Source: Caulobacter flavus (GTDB lineage Bacteria; Pseudomonadota; Alphaproteobacteria; Caulobacterales; Caulobacteraceae). Taken from it: a DNA stretch of 64,000 nt. The position numbers were made by a program, and so were the translations under genes. Location of the stretch: the NCBI RefSeq assembly GCF_003722335.1, contig NZ_CP026100.1:682001-746000 (forward strand), in the 5' to 3' direction. Numbering within the stretch: position 1 is the first letter of the stretch; each line of letters begins with the position of its first letter. Shown in pieces: positions 34,308 through 43,254 of the stretch. The notes beneath the pieces are model-generated. The model searched no databases. It was not told the DNA's origin and saw only the letters and a list, made by a program, of their open reading frames with translations.

Positions 34308-35287
34308 TCAGGCCGCCACCCGCTCCTCGTCGCGGACGCTGCGCCTGAAATCCCGGGGCGAGCAGCCGTACTGGTCGCGAAAGGCGCGGCTGAAATGGGC
34401 GCTGCCGTTGAAGCCCAGCGAAAGCAGATCTCCGAGATCGACAGCCGGGCGAACTGCGGGCTGGCCAGGTCGTTGCGGCAGCGCTCCAGCCGGCGCGTGC
34501 GCAGATAGTGGCTGAAAGTCTCCTCCACGCCCTCGAACAGCTTCTGCACGTAGCGCGGCGAGACCCCCTCCTCGTCGGCCACCCGGCGGATGGTGAGGTT
34601 GGGATCGGGCAGCAGCGTCTCGATGGTCTGGCGCAGGCGCTGCAGATGGGCGCTGCGGGCGTCGGTGGGCCAGGCCGCGCCGCGCTCCTCGCCGGCTTCC
34701 AAGAGGCACAGCCCCAGGAACTCGGCCAGGGCCAGCTCGACGGGCCGTAGCTGGTCGACCGTCAAATCCTCCAGCGAGTCGGCGGTCGAGCGCAGCAGGC
34801 CCGAGAGGATGTGCTTGACCCCGCCCTCCCCGCGCAGCCGGCCCACGCGCAGGGCGCGCGGCGCGACCAGCCGATGGTTCAGGGCCACGCGCGGGGCGCG
34901 GACGAACATCAGCCGGCAGCGTGTGGAAAGCCGCAGGGCGGCCGCCTGGCCGGTGGGGCCGAAGGCGATGTCGCCCACGGTCAGGTCCTCGGCCAGGTCG
35001 TCGCTGACCACCGCCGCTTGGCCGTCGAGCAGCACCGCCATCCACACCGCCGCCGGCTGGTTGGTCAGGCGGCCCGAGATCGTCTGGGCCCCGGCGTTGA
35101 CCAAGGCGAACTCGATGCCCAGCGGGCTGGTCAGGCAGACCACGGAGGTCGAGGCCGGCTCCAGCTCCGCCAAACTTCCCGCTGGCAGCCCCTCGACCGG
35201 CAGGCCCAGGCGCGACATGGCCTCGCGCCAGGCGTCCGAGCGTTCGGCGCGGGGATAGCTGTCGGTGCTGAACGACCAGGCCCGCAA
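34308..35287 (-). pseudogene. AraC-family regulator with a frameshift in the DNA-binding domain
   Basis: Regulator of about 326 aa when repaired, with an AraC-binding-like N-terminal domain (RLTNQPAAVWMAVLLDGQ...) and two helix-turn-helix motifs. The first is LTIRRVADEEGVSPRYVQKLFE. The second starts ISEICFRW and then shifts frame at the C run 34414-34416; the proper continuation GFNGSAHFSRAFRDQYG...SPRDFRRS reads in the next frame to stop 34308. Without repair the frame runs on into the lipoprotein gene. The gene follows the acetamidase gene on the same strand, so it may be the local regulator of that operon. Confidence 0.8.
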
Positions 35288-35291
35288 GGCG

Positions 35292-36371
35292 TCAGGTCTT
35301 CTTGGTTTGGGGGAAGATGTCGCGCGGCACGCGCACGTGGCAGCCCTGCTTGCCGTCCACCACCTGGGTGACGCCGAAGTCGGAGGCCACGCTCATCAGC
35401 GAATAGGCGTCGTTCCTGGTCAGGCCGACGTGATCGGACAGCAGGCTCAGCATGTTGAGGGAGGCTTGCTTCATGGCCACGTTCAGATCCTCGTCGAACC
35501 CGTGGACGATCCACCACTTGGGGGTCTCCAGCAAAGGCCCGGGGGTCTCGAAATCCTTGCGAAGGACGATCTGCATCAGGACGTTGAGCGAACTTTCGAT
35601 CGCGGTGCCTGAAAGTTCGCCATCGCCCTGGCTGACGTGGGGATCTCCGATGGAGAACAGCCCGCCCTCCACCTGCACGGGATAGTACATCGTCGCCCCC
35701 GCCCCGATGCGCCAGTTGTCGATGTTGCCGCCGTGCAGGCCGGGCGGGATGGTGCTGACGCGGCCGTCGACTGCCGGCGCGACGCCGGCGGTGCCCAGGT
35801 GCGGCCGGGCCGGGATGCGCACGCCCGGCAGCGCGCTCTGGCGGTCGCACTCGGGGCAGTTGGTGATCGTGCCGGGCGTCAGGTACTTGCCCGGGAAGTC
35901 GTAGGCGTAGAGGGCGCTGGCGGTGTTGAAGTCGGCGTCCAGCTCGTAGATCGTCACCCGTTCCTTCTCGCCGAACTCCTTGTAGAGATAGCCCCAGTTG
36001 GCCGCGAGGTTGGAGCCGTAGCGGTTGCGCGGAACCATGCGCAGATAGCGCACCTCCAGCACGTCGCCGGGCTTGGCGTCCTCGACGTAGATCGGGCCGG
36101 TCATGATGTGGACGCCGGGATTGCGGTCGTCCTCGGGCACCTGCGTGAAGATCCGCGTGACGGCCTCGTCCATCATCAGCTCGGGGGCGTCGCCGGCGTG
36201 ATGGGTGATCGCCTCGGCCTGGATCAGGTCGCCGCTCTTGATGCGCAGGGCCGGCTTGATCGACGGATCGAAATAGCCCCAGTGAATGGTCTCGGGCGTC
36301 GCCTTGAGATGATGCAGGGCGCCGGGCGCGACGTCGGGACGGACCTGGCCGGGTTCGCAGATGAAGGGCAT
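35292..36371 (-). CDS. Acetamidase/formamidase family protein
   Basis: Metal-dependent amidase of 359 aa that hydrolyses short amides such as formamide or acetamide to acid and ammonia. Family features are TIHWGYFDPSIKPALRIKSGD near the start, EAITHHAGDAPE, GPIYVEDAKPGDVLEV, ECDRQSALPGV, the HLGTAGVAP strand and FSIGDPHVSQGDGELSGTAIE with ligand His/Asp residues. It follows the extradiol dioxygenase gene by 12 bp and precedes the AraC-type gene, in one minus-strand operon with the Rieske oxygenase. The natural substrate is probably an amide met in that pathway. Confidence 0.9.
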   Translation of the reverse strand: MPFICEPGQVRPDVAPGALHHLKATPETIHWGYFDPSIKPALRIKSGDLIQAEAITHHAGDAPELMMDEAVTRIFTQVPEDDRNPGVHIMTGPIYVEDAKPGDVLEVRYLRMVPRNRYGSNLAANWGYLYKEFGEKERVTIYELDADFNTASALYAYDFPGKYLTPGTITNCPECDRQSALPGVRIPARPHLGTAGVAPAVDGRVSTIPPGLHGGNIDNWRIGAGATMYYPVQVEGGLFSIGDPHVSQGDGELSGTAIESSLNVLMQIVLRKDFETPGPLLETPKWWIVHGFDEDLNVAMKQASLNMLSLLSDHVGLTRNDAYSLMSVASDFGVTQVVDGKQGCHVRVPRDIFPQTKKT

Positions 36372-36383
36372 CGGGATCTCCGT

Positions 36384-37190
36384 TCAGGCCGCGGCCAGCG
36401 TGACGCTGGTCATGCTCAGCGAGCCGTGCTCGATGTGGTCGGGGGAAAAGCGGGCGACGTCCCCGGGCAGGCGCGCGCCCAGCACGTAGAGCAGCGGCCA
36501 GTAGTGGTCGGGCGTCGGCACGGCGCGGCGGGCGTCCTCGCCCAGCGTCTCGAACTCGACGGCGGCCAGCGGCCGGTCTTGCGCGATCGCCGCCTTGATC
36601 GCCTCGTTGAAGCGCCGCGACCAGTCGTAGGGCGCGCAGTGCCTGTCGCCCCAGTCCATGGCCGGCAGGTTGTGGACGATGTTGCCGGTGCCGACGATCA
36701 GCACGCCCTCGTCACGCAGCGAGGCCAGGCGCCGCCCCATCTCGTAGTGCCATTGCGGCGGCTTGGTCCCGTCCATCGACAGCTGGATCACCGGCACGTC
36801 GGCGTCCGGATACGCCTTGCACAGCACCGACCAGGTTCCGTGGTCCAGGCCCCACTGGCGCTCGTCCAGCACCACCGGGACGTCCGGCGCCAGCAGGTCG
36901 CGCACCCGCGCCGCCAGCTGCGGCGAGCCCGGCGCGGGATACTGCACCTCGAACAGGGCGCGCGGGAACGAGGTCCCGAAGTCGTGGATGGTGCGCGGGT
37001 TGCTCATCGCCGTCACCCCGACGCCCTTGGTGATCCAGTGGGCCGAGACGCAGAGGATGGCCTTGGGCTTGCCGTGGGCCGCTTCGATCTCCGCGGCCAT
37101 GGCCCGCCAGGTTGCGGTGGTGTCGTTGGTCTCCAGCGCGATCATCGGACTGCCGTGACCGAAGAAGACGACGGGAAGGCGCGAGGTCAT
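36384..37190 (-). CDS. Class III extradiol dioxygenase (DODA/YgiD type)
   Basis: Fe(II)/Zn ring-cleavage family protein of 268 aa, close to 4,5-DOPA extradiol dioxygenase. ATG 37190 is the start. The motifs are VVFFGHGSPMIALE with metal His, AILCVSAHWITKGVGV with a second His, and LDERQWGLDHGTWSVL with the proton-relay His. GTGNIVHNL and a late PTPDHYWPLLYVLGA follow. The start is 2 bp from the Rieske gene stop, so the two are co-translated. It probably opens the ring produced by the upstream oxygenase; the compound is unknown. Confidence 0.9.
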   Translation of the reverse strand: MTSRLPVVFFGHGSPMIALETNDTTATWRAMAAEIEAAHGKPKAILCVSAHWITKGVGVTAMSNPRTIHDFGTSFPRALFEVQYPAPGSPQLAARVRDLLAPDVPVVLDERQWGLDHGTWSVLCKAYPDADVPVIQLSMDGTKPPQWHYEMGRRLASLRDEGVLIVGTGNIVHNLPAMDWGDRHCAPYDWSRRFNEAIKAAIAQDRPLAAVEFETLGEDARRAVPTPDHYWPLLYVLGARLPGDVARFSPDHIEHGSLSMTSVTLAAA

Positions 37191-37191
37191 C

Positions 37192-38397
37192 TCAGGCGGC
37201 CTCCACCGGGGTCGAGGGCGCGGCGGGCTGGCCCTGCATCCGCGCCCACTGGGCCTGGTAGCGCGGGGCGAGCCAGCGGTTGAACTGCACCTGCGCGCCC
37301 TCCTGCCAGGAGTAGCGGCCACGGATGGCGAAACGCGAGCGCAGGCCCTTCTGGACCAGTTCGTCCACATGCATGTCCTGGGCGATGATCTGGCCGGCCG
37401 AGGTCATGATCATCTCCAGCCGCTCCTTGAAGCCGTAGCTTTCGCGCGCGCCGGGGGCGACCAGGACGCCGGTGTCCTGGGCCATTGTCTCCGGGCCGGT
37501 GGGCCGCAGGATCAGGTAGATGACCATGTCGCTGGTCATCACGAGCGACAGGGTCGGCGGGATGTTGGCGAAGGTCGCCCGCCCCCGGTCCTCGTCCGAC
37601 AGCTTGGGAAAGATCGGCAGCACCGCCTTCTGGGTCGGATTGAAGCTGGCGTCGGGGTGCAGCGTGCCGTTGTAGCGCAGGAAGCCGGCGTCGCCCGGAG
37701 CGGCCTCGGGGAAGCTGGCCAGCTCGCTGGGGATGAAGTCGTGCAGCACGCCGCGATGCAGCTTGCTGGCGTGGTAGCCGTCGTTGTTGTTCTCGAACAT
37801 CACCTTCCAGTTCCAGGCGAACTGGCCGGTCATGGGTTCGAGCGCCTCGGCCGCCTCGAGATCGAAATTGGCGATGGCGGCTTCGACGTTTTGCAGGCGG
37901 GGCGCCAAAGGGGGGGCTGTATCGTCGAAATTGACGAAGATGAAGCCCAGCCAGATCTCGACCTTGAAGCCCGGCAGCTTCACCGTCTTCTTGTCGAAGC
38001 CGCAGGTGCGGTCCATGGCCGGAGCGTTCACCAGGTCGCCGTTCAGCGAATAGACCCAGTGGTGATAGGGGCAGACGAAGCCGCGGGCGTTGCCCTTGCC
38101 CTCGGCCACCAGCATGGCGCGGTGCTGGCACACCGACGACATGGCCTTGATCTCGCCGGCCCGGTTGCGGGTGACCAGGATCGGCTCGCCGGCGATCTCG
38201 GTGGTGAAGAAGTCGCCCGGCTCCCGCACCTGGTCCACCCGGCCCACGCACAGCCATTCGCGGTCGAACAGCGCGGCCTTCTCGAAATCGTAGAACGCCG
38301 CGTCGGTGTAGCAGGCCGGCGGCAGGGTCTGCGCCGCGCCCACCTCGAGGGTGGAGCTGGACAGCCCGTCGAAGAAGGCGTCGCTGAACAGGGTCAC
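37192..38397 (-). CDS. Rieske non-heme iron oxygenase, alpha subunit
   Basis: Aromatic-ring hydroxylating or demethylating oxygenase of 401 aa. GTG 38397 (VTLFSDAFFDGL) is taken as start; the longer upstream frame is Arg-rich and not family-like. The Rieske cluster ligands are CQHR and CPYHHW, 18 residues apart (about 85-110). The catalytic iron site is in NNNDGYHASKLHRG, with the bridging Asp and two His. No beta subunit, ferredoxin or reductase is adjacent, so electrons come from elsewhere. It leads an operon with the extradiol dioxygenase, acetamidase and AraC genes. Confidence 0.9.
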   Translation of the reverse strand: MTLFSDAFFDGLSSSTLEVGAAQTLPPACYTDAAFYDFEKAALFDREWLCVGRVDQVREPGDFFTTEIAGEPILVTRNRAGEIKAMSSVCQHRAMLVAEGKGNARGFVCPYHHWVYSLNGDLVNAPAMDRTCGFDKKTVKLPGFKVEIWLGFIFVNFDDTAPPLAPRLQNVEAAIANFDLEAAEALEPMTGQFAWNWKVMFENNNDGYHASKLHRGVLHDFIPSELASFPEAAPGDAGFLRYNGTLHPDASFNPTQKAVLPIFPKLSDEDRGRATFANIPPTLSLVMTSDMVIYLILRPTGPETMAQDTGVLVAPGARESYGFKERLEMIMTSAGQIIAQDMHVDELVQKGLRSRFAIRGRYSWQEGAQVQFNRWLAPRYQAQWARMQGQPAAPSTPVEAA

Positions 38398-38670
38398 GGC
38401 CGGGCGCTCGCTTTGGGAGGAAGACGACCCAAGGCTGGCGCCGCTGGCCGCCCCAGGTCTTGCTCCAGCGCGCACGAAAACTTGGTCGGCGAAGGGGGCG
38501 CGCCGCGCCGTCGCCCGGCGGACGGGCGTTGCTGTTCCCAAGGTGCGCAGCGGCGCGGCTTTTGACCGTACGCGCACGAGACGCGGGAAAGAGACAGGGC
38601 GCTCTGAGGCAAGACCGTGATTTTTCAGCCGCCTAGGCTCGCCGCCAGACAGTCACCAAAGGTCGCCGAC

Positions 38671-39531
38671 ATGCTCGCCGAAGCTCTTCCCGCCCTGGCC
38701 AAGAGGCCGCTCAAAGACGCGTTCGGCGCGGAGATCCTCGGCATCGACCTGCCCACCGCCACCGACGCCGAGCTCGACGGGGTTGTCGCCGCCTTCCACG
38801 CGCACGGCGCGGTGCTGGTGCGCGACCAGACCATGACCCCCGACGACCTGATGGCGTTCATCGGCCGGTTCGGCGAGCCGGAGGACCATACCCAGACGCG
38901 CTTCACCCTGCCCGGCTATCCGAAGATCTTCATCCTCTCCAACCGGGTGGTCGACGGCCAGCCGATCGGAGCCCACAACGACGGCGTCGGATGGCACACC
39001 GACTACAGCTACAAGCCCCAGCCCGTGATGCTGACCATGCTCTATTGCGTGGAGGCGCCGGACGAAGGTTCCGACACCCTGCTGGCCGACGGCTGCGCGG
39101 CCTGGGAGGCGCTTTCGCCTGAGAAGCAGGCGCAGCTGCTGCCGCTGCGGCTGCACCACAGCTACAAGCACTTCATGGCCACCCGCGCGTTCGGGGCCCA
39201 GATCCTGTCGCCCGAAATGGAGGCGGCCAATCCCGACGTCGAGCACCCGCTGATCCGCACCCACCCGGCCGACGGCCGCAAGGCCCTGTGGCCCTCGACC
39301 GGCACGGTGACCGAAGTGATCGGCAAGCCGGGGCCGGAAGGCCTGGCGATGCTGGACGAACTGGTCGAGTTCATGACCCAGGACCGCTTCGTCCACCGCC
39401 ACAAGTGGCGCGTCGGCGACATCCTGATGTGGGACAACCGCTGCACGCTGCACACCGGCACGCTGTACGACGACCAGAAGTACTTCCGGACAATGCACCG
39501 CCTGTGGGTGAAGGGCGACAAGCCGTTCTGA
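38671..39531 (+). CDS. TauD/TfdA-family Fe(II)/2-oxoglutarate dioxygenase
   Basis: Oxygenase of 286 aa from ATG 38671; an alternative GTG start at 38617 adds 18 residues. The metal triad is H and D in GWHTDYSY and the distal His in TLHTGTLY. The 2-oxoglutarate Arg is in MHRLWVKG. The AVLVRDQTMTPDDLMAFIGRFGEPE segment is typical of the family. Substrates of this family include taurine, alkyl sulfates, carnitine precursors and phenoxyacetates. It is divergent from the Rieske operon with 273 bp between starts, so the two may share control. Confidence 0.9.
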   Translation: MLAEALPALAKRPLKDAFGAEILGIDLPTATDAELDGVVAAFHAHGAVLVRDQTMTPDDLMAFIGRFGEPEDHTQTRFTLPGYPKIFILSNRVVDGQPIGAHNDGVGWHTDYSYKPQPVMLTMLYCVEAPDEGSDTLLADGCAAWEALSPEKQAQLLPLRLHHSYKHFMATRAFGAQILSPEMEAANPDVEHPLIRTHPADGRKALWPSTGTVTEVIGKPGPEGLAMLDELVEFMTQDRFVHRHKWRVGDILMWDNRCTLHTGTLYDDQKYFRTMHRLWVKGDKPF

Positions 39532-39569
39532 TGGACGCTCCCGGGCCGGCCAACAGCCGCCCAAAACGA

Positions 39570-39666
39570 AATGGGCGACTGAGGGGGAAGACGGCCAGCG
39601 CTTCGCTAGCTGATAACGTCCCCCCTCCGGCCCTTCGGGCCACCTCTCCCAGTGGGTGAGGATCTT
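39570..39666. repeat. GC-rich intergenic repeat, family A copy 3
   Basis: Shows GCGACTGAGGGGGAAGACGG and CCCCCCTCCGGCCCTTCGGG followed by CCACCTCTCCCA, the same order of blocks as the copy at 31393-31498 but with part of the core missing. Confidence 0.7.
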
Positions 39667-39683
39667 GTTGGACAGGACCTTTC

Positions 39684-40514
39684 ATGACCCAGACCTGGCT
39701 GATCACCGGCGTGTCCGGCGGGCTCGGGCGCGAGATCGCCGCGGCGGCGCTGGCGCGCGGCGACGTCGTGGCCGGCACGGTGCGGCGCAAGGCCGACGTC
39801 GAGGCCTTCGAGGCCCTGGCGCCCGGCCGCGCCCGCGGCCTGGTCATGGACGTCACCGATCCCGTCGCCGTCGTCGACGCCGTACGCGCGGCCGAGGCGC
39901 TGACCGGCCAGATCGACGTGCTGGTCAACAACGCCGGCTACGGCCTGGTCGGAGCGGTCGAGGAGGCCTCGCTCGACGAGGTCCGCGCCCAGTTCGAGAC
40001 CAACGTCTTCGGGCCGCTGTCCGTGCTCAAGGCCGTGCTGCCGGCCATGCGGGCGCGCCGCGCGGGCCGGGTCGTCAACGTCACCTCGGTCTCGGGCCTG
40101 GCCGTCTGGGCCGGCACCGGCGTCTACTGCGCCAGCAAGTGGGCGCTGGAGGGCCTGACCCAGACCCTGGCCGCCGAGGTCGCCGAACTGGGGATCAAGG
40201 TGACCAACGTCGCGCCCGGCGGCCTGCGCACCGCCTTCGCCAAGGGCTCCAAGACCATCGTCGCCGACAAGCTGGCCGACTACGACGGCCTGGCCCGCGA
40301 CGCCGAGAAGATCATGGCCGACCACGCCGGGTCCGAGCCCGGCGATCCCGCCAAGGCCGCCCAGGCCGTGCTGGCGATCGTCGATGCGGAAAGCCCGCCC
40401 CTGCACCTGCTGCTGGGCGAGGACGCCCTGAAATACGCCGCCTACGCCGCCGACGGCCTGAAGGCCGACATCGACGCCTGGCGGGAGCTCTCCCTTTCCA
40501 TCGCCTTCGACTGA
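39684..40514 (+). CDS. Short-chain dehydrogenase/reductase
   Basis: NAD(P)-dependent oxidoreductase of 276 aa with a Rossmann fold. The cofactor motif TGVSGGLGRE is at 9-18, NNAGYG near 88, the catalytic Ser in NVTSVSG, and YCASK with the Tyr-Lys pair near 153-157. The closing region is NVAPGGLRT. It belongs to the classical SDRs of the ketoreductase type, similar to proteins annotated as oxidoreductases of unknown substrate. Sixteen bp before the VOC gene, so the two are probably co-transcribed. Confidence 0.92.
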   Translation: MTQTWLITGVSGGLGREIAAAALARGDVVAGTVRRKADVEAFEALAPGRARGLVMDVTDPVAVVDAVRAAEALTGQIDVLVNNAGYGLVGAVEEASLDEVRAQFETNVFGPLSVLKAVLPAMRARRAGRVVNVTSVSGLAVWAGTGVYCASKWALEGLTQTLAAEVAELGIKVTNVAPGGLRTAFAKGSKTIVADKLADYDGLARDAEKIMADHAGSEPGDPAKAAQAVLAIVDAESPPLHLLLGEDALKYAAYAADGLKADIDAWRELSLSIAFD

Positions 40515-40530
40515 TCCAAAGGAACCCGCC

Positions 40531-41016
40531 GTGACCAACACCCTGATCTTCGTCGATCTGGCCAGCGACGACCCCGCCAAGGCCGGCGAGTTCTACGCCC
40601 AGGTGTTCGGCTGGCGGAACGACGCCCGGCCGCACGGGATCTATCACCGCATGGTCCCGGGCGGTCAGTTCAAGAACCCCGACGGCTCCGACAGCCAGAT
40701 CGGCAACCTGCACCTGGGCATCTTCGACGCCGCCAACGCCCGCCCGCACCCGGAGCCGGCCGGCGTCGAGCCCCGCGCGCTGTCGACTAACGGCCGCAAG
40801 CCCCGCGTCTGGATCCTGATCGGCGACGACGACAGCGCCGACCGCATCCTGGGAACCGCGCAGGATCTGGGCGCGACCTTGCTCTGGCGCGATCACTACT
40901 GGGCCGAATTCAACGGCTACAACCACGCCTTCCGCGACCCGTGGGGCAACGAGATCGTGCTGTGGGGCAAGGCGGGGGCGAGCCCGGACGTGCCGGAGGG
41001 GTTCAGCCGGGAGTAG
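40531..41016 (+). CDS. VOC-family (glyoxalase/bleomycin-resistance) protein
   Basis: Protein of 161 aa with the paired beta-alpha-beta-beta-beta modules of the vicinal-oxygen-chelate fold. The start FVDLASDDPAKAGEFYAQVFGW is characteristic, and the second module ends in NHAFRDPWGNEIVLWG, with the usual DPxGN turn. A metal His is at GNLHLG. Members are dioxygenases, isomerases or drug-binding proteins, so the reaction is open. It follows the SDR gene closely. Confidence 0.88.
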   Translation: MTNTLIFVDLASDDPAKAGEFYAQVFGWRNDARPHGIYHRMVPGGQFKNPDGSDSQIGNLHLGIFDAANARPHPEPAGVEPRALSTNGRKPRVWILIGDDDSADRILGTAQDLGATLLWRDHYWAEFNGYNHAFRDPWGNEIVLWGKAGASPDVPEGFSRE

Positions 41017-41029
41017 CCGCCTGACGGCG

Positions 41030-41131
41030 GCCCCCTCAGTCGCTCCGCGACAGCTCCCCCAGAGGGGGAGCACCTGCGCCGCGTAAATCCTCCCCCTCTG
41101 GGGGAGGTGGCCCAGAGGGCCGGAGGGGGCC
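41030..41131. repeat. GC-rich intergenic repeat, family A copy 4
   Basis: CCCCCTCAGTCGCTCCGCGA, CAGCTCCCCCAGAGGGGGAG, then TCCTCCCCCTCTGGGGGAGG and GTGGCCCAGAGGGCCGGAGG. It is the reverse-oriented equivalent of the copy at 31393-31498. Confidence 0.75.
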
Positions 41132-41234
41132 TCGCGCAGCGAGGATCACGCACCTGCGAAGCCCCATATTGCACCGCACCCAACACCGGCGCATCATCCC
41201 AGGATAATCATAAAAGACCGCCGGGAGCGCGAGG

Positions 41235-43223
41235 ATGTCGGACAAGGCCTTTCAGCACGCGCCCGATCCGCCGTGGATCTTCCGCACCTATGCCGGCCAC
41301 TCGACGGCGCAGAAGTCGAACGCGCTCTACCGCTCGAACCTGGCGCGGGGCCAGACGGGCCTGTCGGTGGCCTTCGACCTGCCCACCCAGACCGGCTACG
41401 ACCCGGACCACGTCCTCTCCCGCGGCGAGGTCGGCAAGGTGGGCGTGCCGATCAGCCATCTGGGCGACATGCGCGCTCTCTTCAGCGAGATCCCGCTGGA
41501 GAAGATGAACACCTCCATGACCATCAACGCGCCGGCCGCTTGGCTGCTGGCGATGTACGTGGCGCTGGCCGACGAGCAGGGAGCCGACCGTCGCTTGCTC
41601 CAGGGCACCACCCAGAACGACCTGATCAAGGAGTACCTGTCCCGCGGCACCTACATCTTCCCGCCGGGCCCGAGCCTGCGGTTGATCGGCGACATGATCG
41701 CCTGGTGCTATCGCGAGGTTCCGAAATGGAACCCGATGAACGTCTGCAGCTACCACCTGCAGGAGGCGGGCGCGACGCCGGAGCAGGAGCTGGCCTTCGC
41801 CCTGGCCACCGCGATCAGCGTGCTCGACACCGTGCGGGCCGGCGGGCAAGTGCCCGACGAAGACTTCGAGATCGTCGCCTCCCGCATCAGCTTCTTCGTC
41901 AACGCCGGCGTGCGGTTCGTCACCGAGCTCTGCAAGATGCGCAGCTTCACCAAGCTGTGGGACGAGATCCTGCTCGAGCGCTACGGCGTGCAGGACAAGA
42001 AGGCCCGGCGCTTCCGCTATGGCGTGCAGGTCAACTCGCTTGGCCTCACCGAGCCGCAGCCCGAGAACAACGTCTACCGCATCCTCATCGAGGCCCTGGC
42101 GGTGACCCTGAGCAAGGACGCCCGCTGCCGCGCCCTGCAGCTGCCCGCCTGGAACGAGGCCCTGGGCCTGCCGCGCCCCTGGGACCAGCAGTGGTCGCTG
42201 CGGCTGCAGCAGGTGCTGGCCTACGAGACCGACCTGCTGGAATACGAAGACCTGTTCGCCGGCAGCCACGTCGTCGAGGCCAAGGTCGCCGAGCTGTCGA
42301 AGGGGGCGCTGGAGCAGCTGGCGCTGATCGACGAGATGGGCGGCGCCCAGAACGCGATCGACTACATGAAGGCGCAGCTCGTGGCGTCGAACGCCAGGCG
42401 AGTGCGGGCCGTCGAGACCGGCGAGCTGACCGTGGTCGGCGTCAACCGCTGGACCGACAGCGAACCCTCGCCCCTGTCGGCCGGCGAAGGCGCCATCGAG
42501 ACGGTCGATCCGAAGCTGGAGGCCGAGGTCGTCGCCCGCATCCAGGCCTGGCGCGCCGACCGCGACGCCGCCGCCGTCGAGACCGCTCTGGCCGGTCTGA
42601 AGGCCGCGGCGATCGATGGCCGGAACATCATGGAACCCTCGATCGCCGCCGCCAGGGCCGGCGTCACCACCGGCGAGTGGGCCGGGGCCCTGCGCGAGGT
42701 GTTCGGCGAATATCGCGGCCCGACGGGCGTGGCCGTCGTCGTCTCCACCGGCGAGGCCGAGGACGTGGAAGCCGTGAAGGCGCAGGTCGAGCGGGTCTCG
42801 CAGATGCTGGGCCGCACCCTCACCTATCTGGTCGGCAAGCCGGGCCTGGACGGCCATTCCAACGGCGCCGAGCAGATCGCCACCCGGGCCCGGGCCTGCG
42901 GCATGGAGGTGGTCTATGACGGCATCCGCTCGACGCCGGAGGAGATCGTCCGCCGGGCCAAGGAAAGCCGCGCCCACGTGGTGGGCCTGTCGATCCTGTC
43001 GGGCTCTCACCTCGACCTGGTGCAGGAGGTGGTGCGGCTGATGCGGGCCGAGGGGCTGGACCACGTGCCGGTCGTGGCCGGCGGCATCATCCCCGAGGGC
43101 GACGCCCTGATCCTCAAGCAGATGGGCGTGGCGCGAGTCTACACGCCCAAGGACTTCAAGATCACGCAGATCATGAGCGACGTGGTGGCGCTGGTCGAAG
43201 CAACGGCGCTGACCGAGGCTTGA
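41235..43223 (+). CDS. ecm: Ethylmalonyl-CoA mutase (MeaA-like, B12-dependent)
   Basis: Coenzyme B12-dependent carbon-skeleton mutase of 662 aa that turns (2R)-ethylmalonyl-CoA into (2S)-methylsuccinyl-CoA in the ethylmalonyl-CoA pathway. The catalytic barrel begins with WIFRTYAGHSTAQKSNALYRSNLARGQTGLSVAFDLPTQ... (split here: TYAGHSTAQKSN, GQTGLSVAFDLPTQTGYD). PWNP-like lining and PMNVCSYHLQEAGATPEQE follow. The cobalamin domain has D539-x-H541 in GKPGLDGHSNGAEQIA; the SNGA variant marks MeaA/Ecm against DRGA in methylmalonyl-CoA mutase. The ribosome site GGGAGCGCGAGG precedes the ATG. The partner dehydrogenase is at 59.3-61.0 kb. Confidence 0.9.
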   Translation: MSDKAFQHAPDPPWIFRTYAGHSTAQKSNALYRSNLARGQTGLSVAFDLPTQTGYDPDHVLSRGEVGKVGVPISHLGDMRALFSEIPLEKMNTSMTINAPAAWLLAMYVALADEQGADRRLLQGTTQNDLIKEYLSRGTYIFPPGPSLRLIGDMIAWCYREVPKWNPMNVCSYHLQEAGATPEQELAFALATAISVLDTVRAGGQVPDEDFEIVASRISFFVNAGVRFVTELCKMRSFTKLWDEILLERYGVQDKKARRFRYGVQVNSLGLTEPQPENNVYRILIEALAVTLSKDARCRALQLPAWNEALGLPRPWDQQWSLRLQQVLAYETDLLEYEDLFAGSHVVEAKVAELSKGALEQLALIDEMGGAQNAIDYMKAQLVASNARRVRAVETGELTVVGVNRWTDSEPSPLSAGEGAIETVDPKLEAEVVARIQAWRADRDAAAVETALAGLKAAAIDGRNIMEPSIAAARAGVTTGEWAGALREVFGEYRGPTGVAVVVSTGEAEDVEAVKAQVERVSQMLGRTLTYLVGKPGLDGHSNGAEQIATRARACGMEVVYDGIRSTPEEIVRRAKESRAHVVGLSILSGSHLDLVQEVVRLMRAEGLDHVPVVAGGIIPEGDALILKQMGVARVYTPKDFKITQIMSDVVALVEATALTEA

Positions 43224-43254
43224 ACGCGGTACGGCAAGCGCTACCTTGGCGGGC

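Noticed and set aside
33782..35287. One 501-codon protein joining an AraC regulator to a lipoprotein
   Set aside because: The junction is an out-of-frame Ala/Ser-rich stretch; family motifs and a lipoprotein signal show two genes joined by a frameshift.
41017..41234. Cobalamin riboswitch before the B12 mutase gene
   Set aside because: The interval is filled by the family A repeat and shows no B12-box-like core.
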